From Flavobacteriaceae bacterium (GTDB lineage Bacteria; Bacteroidota; Bacteroidia; Flavobacteriales; Flavobacteriaceae), in contig CANCFZ010000027.1 in assembly GCA_947377425.1 (NCBI GenBank), forward strand, positions 1 to 17,084: a DNA stretch of 17,084 nucleotides, read 5' to 3'. Made by a program: the position numbers and the translations under genes. The notes under the pieces are model-generated. The model was not told where the DNA came from, made no database searches, and saw nothing but the letters and a program-made list of their open reading frames with translations. Shown one piece after another: positions 1 through 7,489 of the stretch; the stretch's first letter is position 1; every line of letters starts with the position of its first letter.

Positions 1-360
1 ATGTTGGATGGTGTAAATAAAGAAGTAATATCCTTCTTATTTAAAGGAGATTTGCCACAGCAAAACAATACCATTCAAGAAGCTCGTCAAGAAGTTCGTA
101 AGAAAGAAAATTACATCGAATCCAAAGATGAAATTTTAAATAGCGATACTTTGGCAGAACAATCCCGAAGCGTCGGGAGTGAAGCTGCACAAACACAACA
201 ACGTCAGGTAACGGAAACGATTGTTCGTGATGCTCCAAAAATCAATAGAAACGATACTGTTACTATCAAGCATGTAATGAGTGGTAAAACTGAAACTTTG
301 AAATACAAAAAAGCCGAAAGCATGGTTGCTAATGGCGAATGGGTTTTGGTTCACGAATAA
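1..360 (+). CDS. secA: SecA preprotein translocase ATPase, C-terminal end (partial at window start)
   Basis: Open from the first base of the window and ending at TAA 358-360. The 119 visible residues match the C-terminal tail of flavobacterial SecA as I know it: the end of the helical wing/scaffold (MLDGVNKEVISFLFKG), a low-complexity Gln/Glu-rich linker (about residues 20-75), and a conserved tail containing NDTVTIKHVMSGKTE and ending GEWVLVHE. SecA is the cytoplasmic ATPase that drives proteins through SecYEG. The ATG at position 1 is an internal Met, not the start; the motor domains lie upstream of the window. The tail lacks the Cys-rich zinc-binding motif that many proteobacterial SecA proteins carry at this end for SecB binding. 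Identification rests on the tail alone, but the match is distinctive. A strong terminator follows directly. Confidence 0.85.
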   Translation: MLDGVNKEVISFLFKGDLPQQNNTIQEARQEVRKKENYIESKDEILNSDTLAEQSRSVGSEAAQTQQRQVTETIVRDAPKINRNDTVTIKHVMSGKTETLKYKKAESMVANGEWVLVHE

Positions 361-383
361 AGCCATTGGTTTTAATAAATATC

Positions 384-419
384 AATCCTCAACTGTTCGT
401 TCAGTTGGGGATTTTTTTT
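384..419 (+). terminator. Rho-independent terminator after secA
   Basis: The arm AATCCTCAACTG (384-395) pairs with CAGTTGGGGATT (402-413), with one U-G pair and a 6-base loop, and runs into a T tract to 419. This is an intrinsic terminator that separates secA from pepT. The 11-mer AATCCTCAACT recurs at 15420-15430, beside the IS element. Confidence 0.9.
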
Positions 420-453
420 ATAGGGTAACCTAAAACTAAACCCATCAAATTTG

Positions 454-461
454 TATATTTG
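454..461 (+). promoter_or_regulatory. Bacteroidota -7 box upstream of pepT
   Basis: TATATTTG fits the TAnnTTTG -7 consensus of the Bacteroidota primary sigma factor and lies 26 bases before the pepT ATG. I see no TTG at the usual -33 distance, so only half of the promoter is supported. Confidence 0.55.
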
Positions 462-487
462 CACACTAAATTTCACAAACTAAACTC

Positions 488-1741
488 ATGCAACATATTA
501 TTGACCGCTTTATAAGCTATGCCGTTATCGATACTGAATCGGATGCTAATTCTCCAACAACTCCAAGTACAGAAAAACAATTAGTTCTTGCTAATTTATT
601 AGTAAAGGAACTTCAAACCATAGGATTAACCGAAGTAACTATTGACGAAAATGGTTATGTTATGGGAACTTTACCAAGTAATGTTGACTATGAAGTTCCA
701 ACAATCGGATTCGTTTCTCACTTTGATACCTCACCAGATTTTATAGGAAAAGATGTAAAACCACAAATCGTAAAAAACTATGATGGTGGAGATATTGTTT
801 TAAATAAAGAACAAAATATCGTGCTTTCTCCAAGTTATTTCAAAGATTTATTGTTGTATAAAGGGCAAACTTTAATTACAACCAATGGTTTAACGCTACT
901 TGGTGCTGATGATAAAGCAGGTTTGACAGAAATTGTAACTGCAATGGAATATTTGGTGCAACATCCTGAAATTAAACACGGAAAAATCAGAGTTGGATTT
1001 ACTCCTGACGAAGAAATTGGTCGTGGTGCTGATATTTTTGATGTAGAGAAATTCGGAGCCAAATGGGCATATACAATGGACGGAAGTCAAATTGGCGAAC
1101 TGGAATATGAGAATTTCAATGCTGCTGGCGCAAAAATTATTTTCAAAGGAAAAAGTGTTCATCCTGGTTATGCTAAAGGCAAAATGATTAATTCAATGCT
1201 AATTGCGAATGATTTTATCAATGAATTACCAAAGAATGAAATCCCACAGGAAACTATAGATTATGAAGGATTTTATCATGTTACTGGATTATCAGGAAGT
1301 ATTGAGGAAACTAAATTAGAACTTATTATTCGTGACCACGATGCTGATTTGTTTCAAAAACGTAAAGACATAGTATTAGCTATTGCTGCCAAAATCAATG
1401 CAAAATTCGCTGCACAATTTGGCGAAGATATTTGTATTGTCGAAGTAAAAGACCAATACTACAACATGCGTGAAAAAGTAGAACCAATGATGTTTATTGT
1501 TGATTTAGCAGAAGAAGCGATGAAACAATTAGGAATTACGCCATTAATCAAACCTATTCGTGGTGGAACTGACGGTTCTAGATTGTCGTATATGGGATTG
1601 CCTTGCCCAAATATCTTTGCTGGCGGTCATAATTTTCATGGAAAATACGAATATGTTCCAGTAGAAAGTATGCAAAAAGCGGTAGATGTTATCGTTAAAA
1701 TTGCCGAATTAACTGCTACAACAGATTTTTCTAAAAAATAA
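488..1741 (+). CDS. pepT: Peptidase T (tripeptide aminopeptidase)
   Basis: A 417-residue M20B-family metallopeptidase that removes the N-terminal residue from tripeptides in the cytoplasm. All di-zinc ligands and catalytic residues expected from the E. coli enzyme are visible at nearly the same numbering: H78 and D80 in SHFDTSPD, bridging D141 in LGADDKAG, catalytic base E175 with E176 in TPDEEIGRG, D198 in YTMDGS, and H381 in GGHNFHG. The substrate-binding region around RGGTDGSRLS (358-365) is also present. Length is normal for PepT (about 410 aa). The ATG is preceded by a -7 box, and the gene lies between terminators on both sides, so it is probably monocistronic. Nothing suggests truncation. 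Confidence 0.97.
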   Translation: MQHIIDRFISYAVIDTESDANSPTTPSTEKQLVLANLLVKELQTIGLTEVTIDENGYVMGTLPSNVDYEVPTIGFVSHFDTSPDFIGKDVKPQIVKNYDGGDIVLNKEQNIVLSPSYFKDLLLYKGQTLITTNGLTLLGADDKAGLTEIVTAMEYLVQHPEIKHGKIRVGFTPDEEIGRGADIFDVEKFGAKWAYTMDGSQIGELEYENFNAAGAKIIFKGKSVHPGYAKGKMINSMLIANDFINELPKNEIPQETIDYEGFYHVTGLSGSIEETKLELIIRDHDADLFQKRKDIVLAIAAKINAKFAAQFGEDICIVEVKDQYYNMREKVEPMMFIVDLAEEAMKQLGITPLIKPIRGGTDGSRLSYMGLPCPNIFAGGHNFHGKYEYVPVESMQKAVDVIVKIAELTATTDFSKK

Positions 1742-1764
1742 AAGTTGTCAATCATATAAATTTC

Positions 1765-1800
1765 CACAAGTTTCAATTTATGAAATTTGTGTTTTTTTTT
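1765..1800 (+). terminator. Rho-independent terminator after pepT
   Basis: CACAAGTTTC (1765-1774) pairs with GAAATTTGTG (1782-1791), ten pairs with one G-U and a 7-base loop, followed at once by nine or more T residues. Confidence 0.88.
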
Positions 1801-1835
1801 ATATTTAACTTTTAAAAAAATATTTTCAATATTCT

Positions 1836-2411
1836 ATGGAAGAAAAACATGTTTGGAATAAAGTCAATCAATGGGAAGAAGAGTTAGAAATCATCAAATC
1901 TATACTTTCTAAAACCAATTTGGTAGAAACAACTAAATGGGGTGGATCTATTTATACTCACAACAACAAAAACATATTGGGAGTTGGTGGTTTTAAATCC
2001 TATTTTGGTGTTTGGTTTATGAATGGTGTTTTCTTAAAAGATAATGCTCAAGTATTAGTCAATGCTCAAGAAGGAGTTACCAAAGCCTTGCGCCAATGGA
2101 GGTTTAATTCTAAAGCGGAAATTGATGAAAAATTACTTCTTGCTTATATTAAAGAGGCCATTGAAAACGAAAGAAAAGGTTTAAGTCATAAACCCGAAAA
2201 AAAAGAAGTTATTATTTGTAAATTCTTTGCAAACGAACTTAAAAATGACATACTATTTGCAAAAGCTTTTGAAGTATTTTCACCATTCAAACAAAAAGAA
2301 TTTTTAGAATATATTGCTACTGCCAAACAAGAAAAAACCAAGATATTACGAATGGAAAAAATAAAACCAATGATTTTGCAAAACATTGGTTTGAATGATA
2401 AATACCGATAA
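1836..2411 (+). CDS. YdeI-family protein (DUF1801 plus OmdA-like C-terminal region)
   Basis: A 191-residue cytoplasmic protein without signal peptide or membrane segment. Residues about 15-115 look like a DUF1801 domain, with the TTKWGGSIYTHNNKNILGV and FKSYFGVWFMNG strands typical of that fold. Residues about 130-190 resemble the C-terminal helical region of YdeI/OmdA proteins (a Phe/Ala/Glu-rich stretch, then KTKILRMEKI). Family members are annotated as 'YdeI or OmpD-associated' or 'bacteriocin protection', but the biochemical role is unknown and I assign none. The ATG at 1836 follows the pepT terminator by 35 bases with no clear TAnnTTTG box. It converges on yajC with only 11 bases between the two stop codons and no visible terminator between them. 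Confidence 0.75.
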   Translation: MEEKHVWNKVNQWEEELEIIKSILSKTNLVETTKWGGSIYTHNNKNILGVGGFKSYFGVWFMNGVFLKDNAQVLVNAQEGVTKALRQWRFNSKAEIDEKLLLAYIKEAIENERKGLSHKPEKKEVIICKFFANELKNDILFAKAFEVFSPFKQKEFLEYIATAKQEKTKILRMEKIKPMILQNIGLNDKYR

Positions 2412-2422
2412 ATTAGTACAAA

Positions 2423-2698
2423 TTATACTTTCTTGTTAAGTGCAGCACTCATTTCAAGAGAAATAGCAGAACGCTCCATTTTTAATTTTCCGGACATAGT
2501 CTCAACAACAACAGTTGTTTCAGCTAGCTCAGAAATTTTTCCGTGAAGACCACTTTTGGTTATGATTTTGTCTCCAACTTTCAAACCTTTCTCAAATTCT
2601 TTTTCTTTCTTCGCTCTTTTTTGTTGTGGCATAATCATAAAAAAATACATTACCACAAACATTAAAAGGATATAACCCATTGAACCAAATTGTCCCAT
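2423..2698 (-). CDS. yajC: YajC, Sec translocase accessory subunit
   Basis: A 91-residue YajC homologue of normal size. One N-terminal transmembrane helix (about residues 8-24, GYILLMFVVMYFFMIMP) is followed by the family hallmark QQKRAKKEKEFEKGLKVGD and a small beta-rich cytoplasmic domain with GDKIITKSGLHGKI and VVVETMSGKLKMER. YajC associates with SecDF at the inner membrane. The gene lies 29 bases downstream of nusB on the same strand and is probably cotranscribed. There is no recognisable terminator after its stop, which is 11 bases from the end of the convergent YdeI-like gene. Confidence 0.93.
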   Translation of the reverse strand: MGQFGSMGYILLMFVVMYFFMIMPQQKRAKKEKEFEKGLKVGDKIITKSGLHGKISELAETTVVVETMSGKLKMERSAISLEMSAALNKKV

Positions 2699-2727
2699 AA
2701 TCTTATTTATTTTATTGTTATTCTATT

Positions 2728-3669
2728 TTATAGTAAGCCTCTTCCGACTTTGTTTATTTTATTATTTGCTTGAAAATCTTTAACTAAATTGTCTAAAATT
2801 CCGTTAATAAAAACACTGCTTTTTGGTGTTGAATATTCTTTAGCAAGTTCTAAATACTCATTAATGGTAACTTTGAAAGGAATAGATGGAAATTTCAAAA
2901 ACTCACAAATTGCCATTTTCAAAATGATGGTATCCAGTTCAGCAATTCTATCTAAATCCCAGTTTGGCGTTCTATCGATAAATTCTTTTATTAATTCGGC
3001 ATCACTCAAAACTGTTTTTCTGAACAAAATTGTTGAGAATTCTTTATCTTCTTGATCTTTATAAATTGCTGGAACTTTTATTGAATCCGCATCGGCAGTC
3101 ATTTTTCTCAATTGCTTTAAAATTTGAGTATTAACAACCGGAATATCATCAACCCAAGTCAATTTAAAATCTTCTAAATAAGAATATAACTTTTCGTTTG
3201 GAGCAATCAATTCAGAAAACATATCGACTACAAAAAAACGCTCTTCTTCAAAAGTAACTGTTTTCTTTGCCATATAATTTTGATACAAATCACTTTGCTT
3301 TATGTCTTGCAATAGCATTAAAATAGTATCATCATTGGATTGCCAGTTATTGATTTTTCTGTTTTCAAGAGCAATACTTAGCGAATTATTTTCGTCTAAT
3401 GCTATTAAAATTGGATTGTTAATAAATCTGTTGTTTGGATTTCGCTCTTCAGGAGTAGCTAGGTGTTTTTTTTGAGCAATTTCGATATATTCGATTTCTT
3501 TTTTACGAATTTCAACTAATGTAGACAACATAATTAGATATAAATCTACTATACTTTCTAAGCTAAATTGTAAAAATTTTTCTTGTTTTTCAAGATTGTC
3601 AGATCCACTTTGGCGCATTGCATAAATGGATTGCATGACTTTTATTCTAATATGTCTTCTGTTTAACAC
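2728..3669 (-). CDS. nusB: NusB transcription antitermination factor (long flavobacterial form)
   Basis: A 313-residue protein, about twice the length of the minimal NusB of enterobacteria (about 140 aa). The N-terminus has the conserved RRHIRIKVMQSIYAM helix. A long middle extension (about residues 50-190) is followed by the canonical NusB core (about 200-300) with WDLDRIAELDTIILKMAICEF, INEYLELAKEYS and KSSVFINGILD. NusB binds boxA RNA with NusE (S10) in antitermination of rRNA transcription. The start is GTG (3669-3667); the first in-frame ATG (3636) would cut into the conserved RRHIRIKV region, so GTG is preferred. Only 34 bases separate it from the hairpin at 3704-3733 and no -7 box is visible there, so expression may depend partly on read-through. 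Confidence 0.9.
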   Translation of the reverse strand: MLNRRHIRIKVMQSIYAMRQSGSDNLEKQEKFLQFSLESIVDLYLIMLSTLVEIRKKEIEYIEIAQKKHLATPEERNPNNRFINNPILIALDENNSLSIALENRKINNWQSNDDTILMLLQDIKQSDLYQNYMAKKTVTFEEERFFVVDMFSELIAPNEKLYSYLEDFKLTWVDDIPVVNTQILKQLRKMTADADSIKVPAIYKDQEDKEFSTILFRKTVLSDAELIKEFIDRTPNWDLDRIAELDTIILKMAICEFLKFPSIPFKVTINEYLELAKEYSTPKSSVFINGILDNLVKDFQANNKINKVGRGLL

Positions 3670-3703
3670 GGATAAGAACTTTTTTGATTTGGATAAAAAT
3701 TAA

Positions 3704-3733
3704 CAAAGCGAAAGATGTTGCTCTTTCGCTTTG
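3704..3733 (-). terminator. Hairpin terminator after the Leu/Glu-type dehydrogenase
   Basis: A perfect 12-bp inverted repeat: CAAAGCGAAAGA (3704-3715) and TCTTTCGCTTTG (3722-3733) with a 6-base loop. On the minus strand it lies 32 bases after the dehydrogenase stop and is followed by GTTAATTTTT, a moderate T tract. It is also A-rich on its other side, so weak termination from the plus strand is possible. Confidence 0.8.
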
Positions 3734-3765
3734 CAAAAATAAAACTATTTTAATCAAACACTAAT

Positions 3766-4869
3766 CTATTTAGCGTTTTCTTTTTTTCTTTGTGCAATTC
3801 TAATATCAGCAATTGCCATAGCTGCCTTTTGTGGCGTCAAGTTATTTGCTTTAGCGTAATCAAAAATCTCTAAAGTTGTATTATAGATATTTTCGGTTCT
3901 ACGCATAGATTCTGCTTTGTCATAATGAGCAATTTCTGCATAAACATTGATTATTCCACCAGCATTAATTAAAAAATCTGGAGCATAAACGATTCCTCTT
4001 TCTTGAAGAATTGGTCCGTGAATATTTTCATTCGCCAATTGATTGTTAGCCGCACCAGCAATAACTTTAGCTTGAATTTTATAAACCGTATCATCGTTTA
4101 TTGTTGCTCCAAGCGCACAAGGCGCATAAATATCAACATCAGCAGTATATAAATCAGAGCCAGAATAAATTGAAGCTCCATATTTTTTTCCAACTTCAAT
4201 CAATTTATCTTCGTTAATATCTGCTATTTGCACTAAAGCGCCTTCTTTAGTTAAATAATCAACCAAAGTTTCGCCAACGTGTCCAATTCCTTGTACCAAA
4301 ATTTTCTTTCCGTCTAATTTATCCGAACCAAATTGGTATTTTGCAGCGGCTTTCATTCCCATATAAACGCCATAAGCAGTTACAGGAGAAGGATTTCCAG
4401 AGCCACCACGAGATTCAGAAATTCCAGTTACATAAGGAGTTACATCGCGAACAGTATCCATATCGCTAGTTACCATTCCAACATCTTCTGCGGTAATGTA
4501 TCTTCCTGAAAGAGAGTGAACAAATTCGCCAAACTTACGCATCATTTCTGGCGTTTTTTGTGTTTTTGCATCTCCAATAATAACTGCTTTTCCACCACCA
4601 AGGTCTAAACCAGTGATTGCAGATTTATAAGTCATTCCACGAGAAAGACGTAACACATCATTCAAGGCTTCCCATTCATTTGCGTAATTCCACATTCTAG
4701 TTCCGCCTAAAGCTGGCCCTAAAACTGAGTTATGAATACCAATAATTGCTTTTAATCCAGTATCTTTGTCGTTGCAAAAAACAATTTGTTCATGATTATC
4801 AAATGATAATTGACCAAACACAGGATCCATCTTTTGAAGTTCTTTTGGAGTTGTAATTTCTGAAGTCAT
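3766..4869 (-). CDS. Glu/Leu/Phe/Val dehydrogenase, probably leucine dehydrogenase type
   Basis: A 367-residue oxidative deaminase. In leucine/phenylalanine dehydrogenases this fold converts branched or aromatic L-amino acids to 2-oxo acids and ammonia with NAD+. The N-terminal substrate domain (about 1-150) has GPALGGTRMW and two lysines 12 residues apart, K82 (YKSAITGLDL) and K94 (GGGKAV), the spacing of the substrate-binding and catalytic lysines of leucine dehydrogenase. The C-terminal Rossmann domain has GIGHVGE (G194, G196, G199) with D217 at the end of the second strand, favouring NAD over NADP, and AGAANNQLAN (271-280). Length fits leucine dehydrogenase (about 365 aa) better than glutamate dehydrogenase (about 450), but substrate cannot be fixed from sequence. 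It is divergent from the ABC exporter; a palindrome and a -7 box lie upstream. Confidence 0.9.
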   Translation of the reverse strand: MTSEITTPKELQKMDPVFGQLSFDNHEQIVFCNDKDTGLKAIIGIHNSVLGPALGGTRMWNYANEWEALNDVLRLSRGMTYKSAITGLDLGGGKAVIIGDAKTQKTPEMMRKFGEFVHSLSGRYITAEDVGMVTSDMDTVRDVTPYVTGISESRGGSGNPSPVTAYGVYMGMKAAAKYQFGSDKLDGKKILVQGIGHVGETLVDYLTKEGALVQIADINEDKLIEVGKKYGASIYSGSDLYTADVDIYAPCALGATINDDTVYKIQAKVIAGAANNQLANENIHGPILQERGIVYAPDFLINAGGIINVYAEIAHYDKAESMRRTENIYNTTLEIFDYAKANNLTPQKAAMAIADIRIAQRKKENAK

Positions 4870-4888
4870 AAAATATTATTTGGGTTGC

Positions 4889-4905
4889 GACTTTATCAAT
4901 AAGTC
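4889..4905. promoter_or_regulatory. Possible operator palindrome at the dehydrogenase transcription start
   Basis: GACTTTATCAATAAGTC is an interrupted palindrome (GACTT/AAGTC arms, 7-base centre). Its right half TCAATAAGT (4896-4904) recurs inverted as ACTTATTGA at 4939-4947, so two copies flank the -7 box at 4910-4917. This could be a regulator site; the regulator is unknown. Confidence 0.35.
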
Positions 4906-4909
4906 AGAG

Positions 4910-4917
4910 CAAATTTA
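4910..4917 (-). promoter_or_regulatory. -7 box for the Leu/Glu-type dehydrogenase
   Basis: On the minus strand this reads TAAATTTG, a full match to TAnnTTTG, 40 bases upstream of the ATG at 4869. No clear TTG occurs at the -33 distance. Confidence 0.5.
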
Positions 4918-5063
4918 ACTTAATATTCAAAATAATTCACTTATTGAGCGATTAATTAGCATTTTGTTAATAAAATTAATTTTAACTGACTATTTTAAAA
5001 ATACATTATTTCTTATGATTTAACAAATTAAAAAAGAATATGATAAGAAATTAAACAAATAAA

Positions 5064-6821
5064 ATGAAAGAATTATATTATTTAAATAAATATTTTATCA
5101 AATATAAATACCGTTTTTTATTGGGTATTTTCATAACTATTGTTGCTCAAATCTTTTCACTTTTTACTCCAAAGTTGATTGGAAAGTCAATTAACATAAT
5201 TGAAAGTTTTCAAAAACATAATATTGACGCTATTTCAGCAAAACATCGACTATTAATTTTTGCGCTTTACATTGTTGGCACCACAATAGTTGCAGGAGTT
5301 TTGACTTTTTTGATGCGTCAAACGTTGATTGTAATGTCACGTCATGTAGAATTTGATTTAAAAAATGAGGTTTTCAAACATTATGAAGTTTTAGATCAGA
5401 ATTTTTACAAACAAAATCGTACTGGCGATTTAATGAATCGCATTAGTGAAGATGTTGCTAAAGTTAGAATGTATGTTGGACCAGCAGTTATGTACACTAT
5501 AAATACAATAATTAGGTTTACGGTCGTGATTATTTACATGTATAATGTTTCACATAAACTTACACTTTATACCTTACTTCCGCTTCCATTTTTATCGTAT
5601 ATTATTTTTAAATTAAGTGTTGAAATTAATAAACGAAGTACTGTTTTTCAGCAATATTTATCTAAAGTTTCGAGTTACACACAAGAAGTTTTTTCTGGAA
5701 TTCGAGTTATTAAAGCTTATTCGTTAGAAAAACAAAATCAGGATTTAATTGTGAATTTGGCAACCGAGAGCAAAGAAAAAAGCATGAGCTTGGCTAGAGT
5801 TCAATCGCTTTTTGGTCCGTTAATGGCTACACTAATTGGAGTTAGCAACTTAGTTGTAATTTATTTTGGAGGAATGATGTACATAAATGGTTCTATAAAA
5901 AACATTGGAACTATTGCTGAATTTATTCTTTATGTAAATATGTTGACATGGCCAGTTGCTTCAATTGGTTGGGTTTCTTCGCTAATTCAAGAAGCAGAAG
6001 CCTCACAAAAACGTATTAATGAATTTTTAAAAATAGAGCCAGCAATCAAAAATAATGCTTCCGAAAAATCAATAATAAAAGGTGAAATTGAATTTAAAAA
6101 TGTGAGCTTCATTTATGATGATACTAATATTGAGGCTTTAAAAAATATTTCTTTTGAAGTTAAAAAAGGACAAACATTAGCCATTTTAGGAAAAACAGGT
6201 TCCGGAAAATCTAGTATCCTTTCGTTATTGACCAGAATGTATGATGTCAAACAAGGATCGATTTTAATGGATGGAAAACCATTGGCTCAAGTCAATTTAT
6301 TTGATTTAAGAAATAGTATTGGAATTGTTCCTCAAGACGCTTTTTTATTTTCAGATTCTATAAAAAACAATATCAAGTTTGGTAAAGAAAATGCCACAGA
6401 TGAAGAAGTTGTTGATGCTGCAAAAAAAGCAGTTGTTCATGATAACATTATTCTATTTAATCAACAATATGAAACTATTTTAGGAGAACGTGGTATCACA
6501 CTTTCAGGCGGACAAAAGCAACGTGTTTCTATTGCTCGAGCCATAATAAAAAATCCTGAGATACTACTTTTTGACGATTGTTTATCAGCTGTTGATACAG
6601 AAACAGAAGAAAAAATATTGAATAATTTACTCGAAATTTCCAAAGATAAAACTACAATTATTGTTAGTCATAGAGTTTCATCGGCTAAAAATGCGGATAA
6701 AATCATTATTTTGGAAGACGGAAGAATAATTCAACAAGGTTCTCATAATCAATTAGTAAACCAGGAAGGCTATTATAAAGAATTATATTATAAACAACTT
6801 TCTGAAAAAGAAGTGCAATAA
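5064..6821 (+). CDS. ABC exporter half-transporter (fused membrane and ATPase domains)
   Basis: A 585-residue type IV ABC half-exporter of the MdlA/MsbA/BmrC kind. Residues 1-310 form the six-helix transmembrane domain; the nucleotide-binding domain spans about 340-580. Visible motifs: Walker A GKTGSGKS (376-383), Q-loop Q424 in GIVPQD, signature LSGGQ (480-484), Walker B ILLFD ending at D504, D-loop SAVD (508-511) and switch His H536 in IVSHR. The residue after the Walker B Asp, usually the catalytic Glu, is Asp (D505, giving FDDCLSAVD). That substitution is typical of the degenerate half of heterodimeric exporters such as BmrC. No partner half-transporter is adjacent, so it either acts as a homodimer or pairs with a protein encoded elsewhere. 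Substrate unknown. Start ATG follows a 194-base divergent region. Confidence 0.92.
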   Translation: MKELYYLNKYFIKYKYRFLLGIFITIVAQIFSLFTPKLIGKSINIIESFQKHNIDAISAKHRLLIFALYIVGTTIVAGVLTFLMRQTLIVMSRHVEFDLKNEVFKHYEVLDQNFYKQNRTGDLMNRISEDVAKVRMYVGPAVMYTINTIIRFTVVIIYMYNVSHKLTLYTLLPLPFLSYIIFKLSVEINKRSTVFQQYLSKVSSYTQEVFSGIRVIKAYSLEKQNQDLIVNLATESKEKSMSLARVQSLFGPLMATLIGVSNLVVIYFGGMMYINGSIKNIGTIAEFILYVNMLTWPVASIGWVSSLIQEAEASQKRINEFLKIEPAIKNNASEKSIIKGEIEFKNVSFIYDDTNIEALKNISFEVKKGQTLAILGKTGSGKSSILSLLTRMYDVKQGSILMDGKPLAQVNLFDLRNSIGIVPQDAFLFSDSIKNNIKFGKENATDEEVVDAAKKAVVHDNIILFNQQYETILGERGITLSGGQKQRVSIARAIIKNPEILLFDDCLSAVDTETEEKILNNLLEISKDKTTIIVSHRVSSAKNADKIIILEDGRIIQQGSHNQLVNQEGYYKELYYKQLSEKEVQ

Positions 6822-6887
6822 TTCTTGTTTAGTAATATTTTTTTTAGCATTTTCGTAGAAGTAAAACTACTAATTGACAGAACGAAT

Positions 6888-7265
6888 ATGAGAGAAAATG
6901 ACCTATTAGAAAAAGACGAAATTTTTTCTAAAGTACTAAGAGCAGGAAGAAGAACTTATTTTTTTGATGTAAGAGCCACTAAAGCTGACGATTATTACAT
7001 CACCATTACCGAAAGTAAAAAATTTACAGAAGAAGATGGTTCGTTTCACTTTAAAAAGCACAAAATCTATTTGTACAAAGAAGATTTTACTGCTTTTAAA
7101 GAAATTTTAGAACAAATGACTTCTTTTGTTTTAAACAATAAAGGAGAAGAAGTAATTTCTGAAAGACATCAAAAAGATTTCAAAAAAGAATATCATTCAG
7201 AAGAAGCAGAAACTGAAAATAAAACTGAAAAAAGCTTTACTGATATTGATTTTGACGATATATAA
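6888..7265 (+). CDS. PUR-family (DUF3276) nucleic-acid-binding protein
   Basis: A 125-residue protein of the DUF3276/PUR-alpha-like family. Members fold as a PUR repeat and bind single-stranded DNA or RNA, as shown for BpuR of Borrelia. The core (about residues 8-85) shows KVLRAGRRTYFFDVRATK, DYYITITESKKF and FHFKKHKIYLYKEDFTAFKEIL. The tail is acidic (EEAETENKTEK, ending DIDFDDI). The frame is open up to an ATG at 6825, but that adds a hydrophobic, AT-rich N-terminus (MFSNIFFSIF...) foreign to the family, so I start at the ATG at 6888. It lies 66 bases after the exporter gene on the same strand and 14 bases before a small membrane-protein gene. It may regulate translation or transcription globally; the target is unknown. 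Confidence 0.85.
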   Translation: MRENDLLEKDEIFSKVLRAGRRTYFFDVRATKADDYYITITESKKFTEEDGSFHFKKHKIYLYKEDFTAFKEILEQMTSFVLNNKGEEVISERHQKDFKKEYHSEEAETENKTEKSFTDIDFDDI

Positions 7266-7279
7266 TTAAACCGATAACC

Positions 7280-7474
7280 ATGATTTTTTTTATAAAATAT
7301 AAATTACAAATTAATATAACTTTACTGTTTTTTTGGATCTTTGTAATCTATGAAGCTTTTTCGTCTTCAGATTTTACATATAAAAAACTCATTGTACCGA
7401 TATTATTTATAACTTTAGCTGTAATTAATATTTACAAAAGTCTAAATTCAAATAAACCTAAATTCGAAGATTAA
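7280..7474 (+). CDS. Small two-helix membrane protein, function unknown
   Basis: A 64-residue reading frame with two predicted transmembrane helices (about residues 11-28 and 38-54), a short polar connector (SSSDFTYKK) and a charged C-terminal tail (NSNKPKFED). I do not recognise a family. Support for it being real: it starts 14 bases after the PUR-family stop on the same strand, and an intrinsic terminator overlaps its last codons and stop, so transcription ends exactly where the frame does. Very low GC makes chance hydrophobic frames common, which limits confidence. Confidence 0.55.
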   Translation: MIFFIKYKLQINITLLFFWIFVIYEAFSSSDFTYKKLIVPILFITLAVINIYKSLNSNKPKFED

Positions 7475-7489
7475 TTTTCGGATTTTTTT
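7460..7489 (+). terminator. Terminator overlapping the end of the small membrane-protein gene
   Basis: AAATTCGAA (7460-7468) pairs with TTCGGATTT (7477-7485), nine pairs with one G-U and an 8-base loop holding the TAA stop. The T tract continues to 7489. It reaches the stop of the convergent csaA gene. Confidence 0.7.

Noticed and set aside
1836..2411. YdeI-like gene as a bacteriocin-immunity or defence gene
   Set aside because: The family label is weakly grounded and there is no bacteriocin, toxin or defence gene nearby.
6825..6887. N-terminal extension of the PUR-family gene from ATG 6825
   Set aside because: It begins 3 bases after the exporter stop and gives a hydrophobic AT-driven segment; the conserved domain fits a start at 6888.
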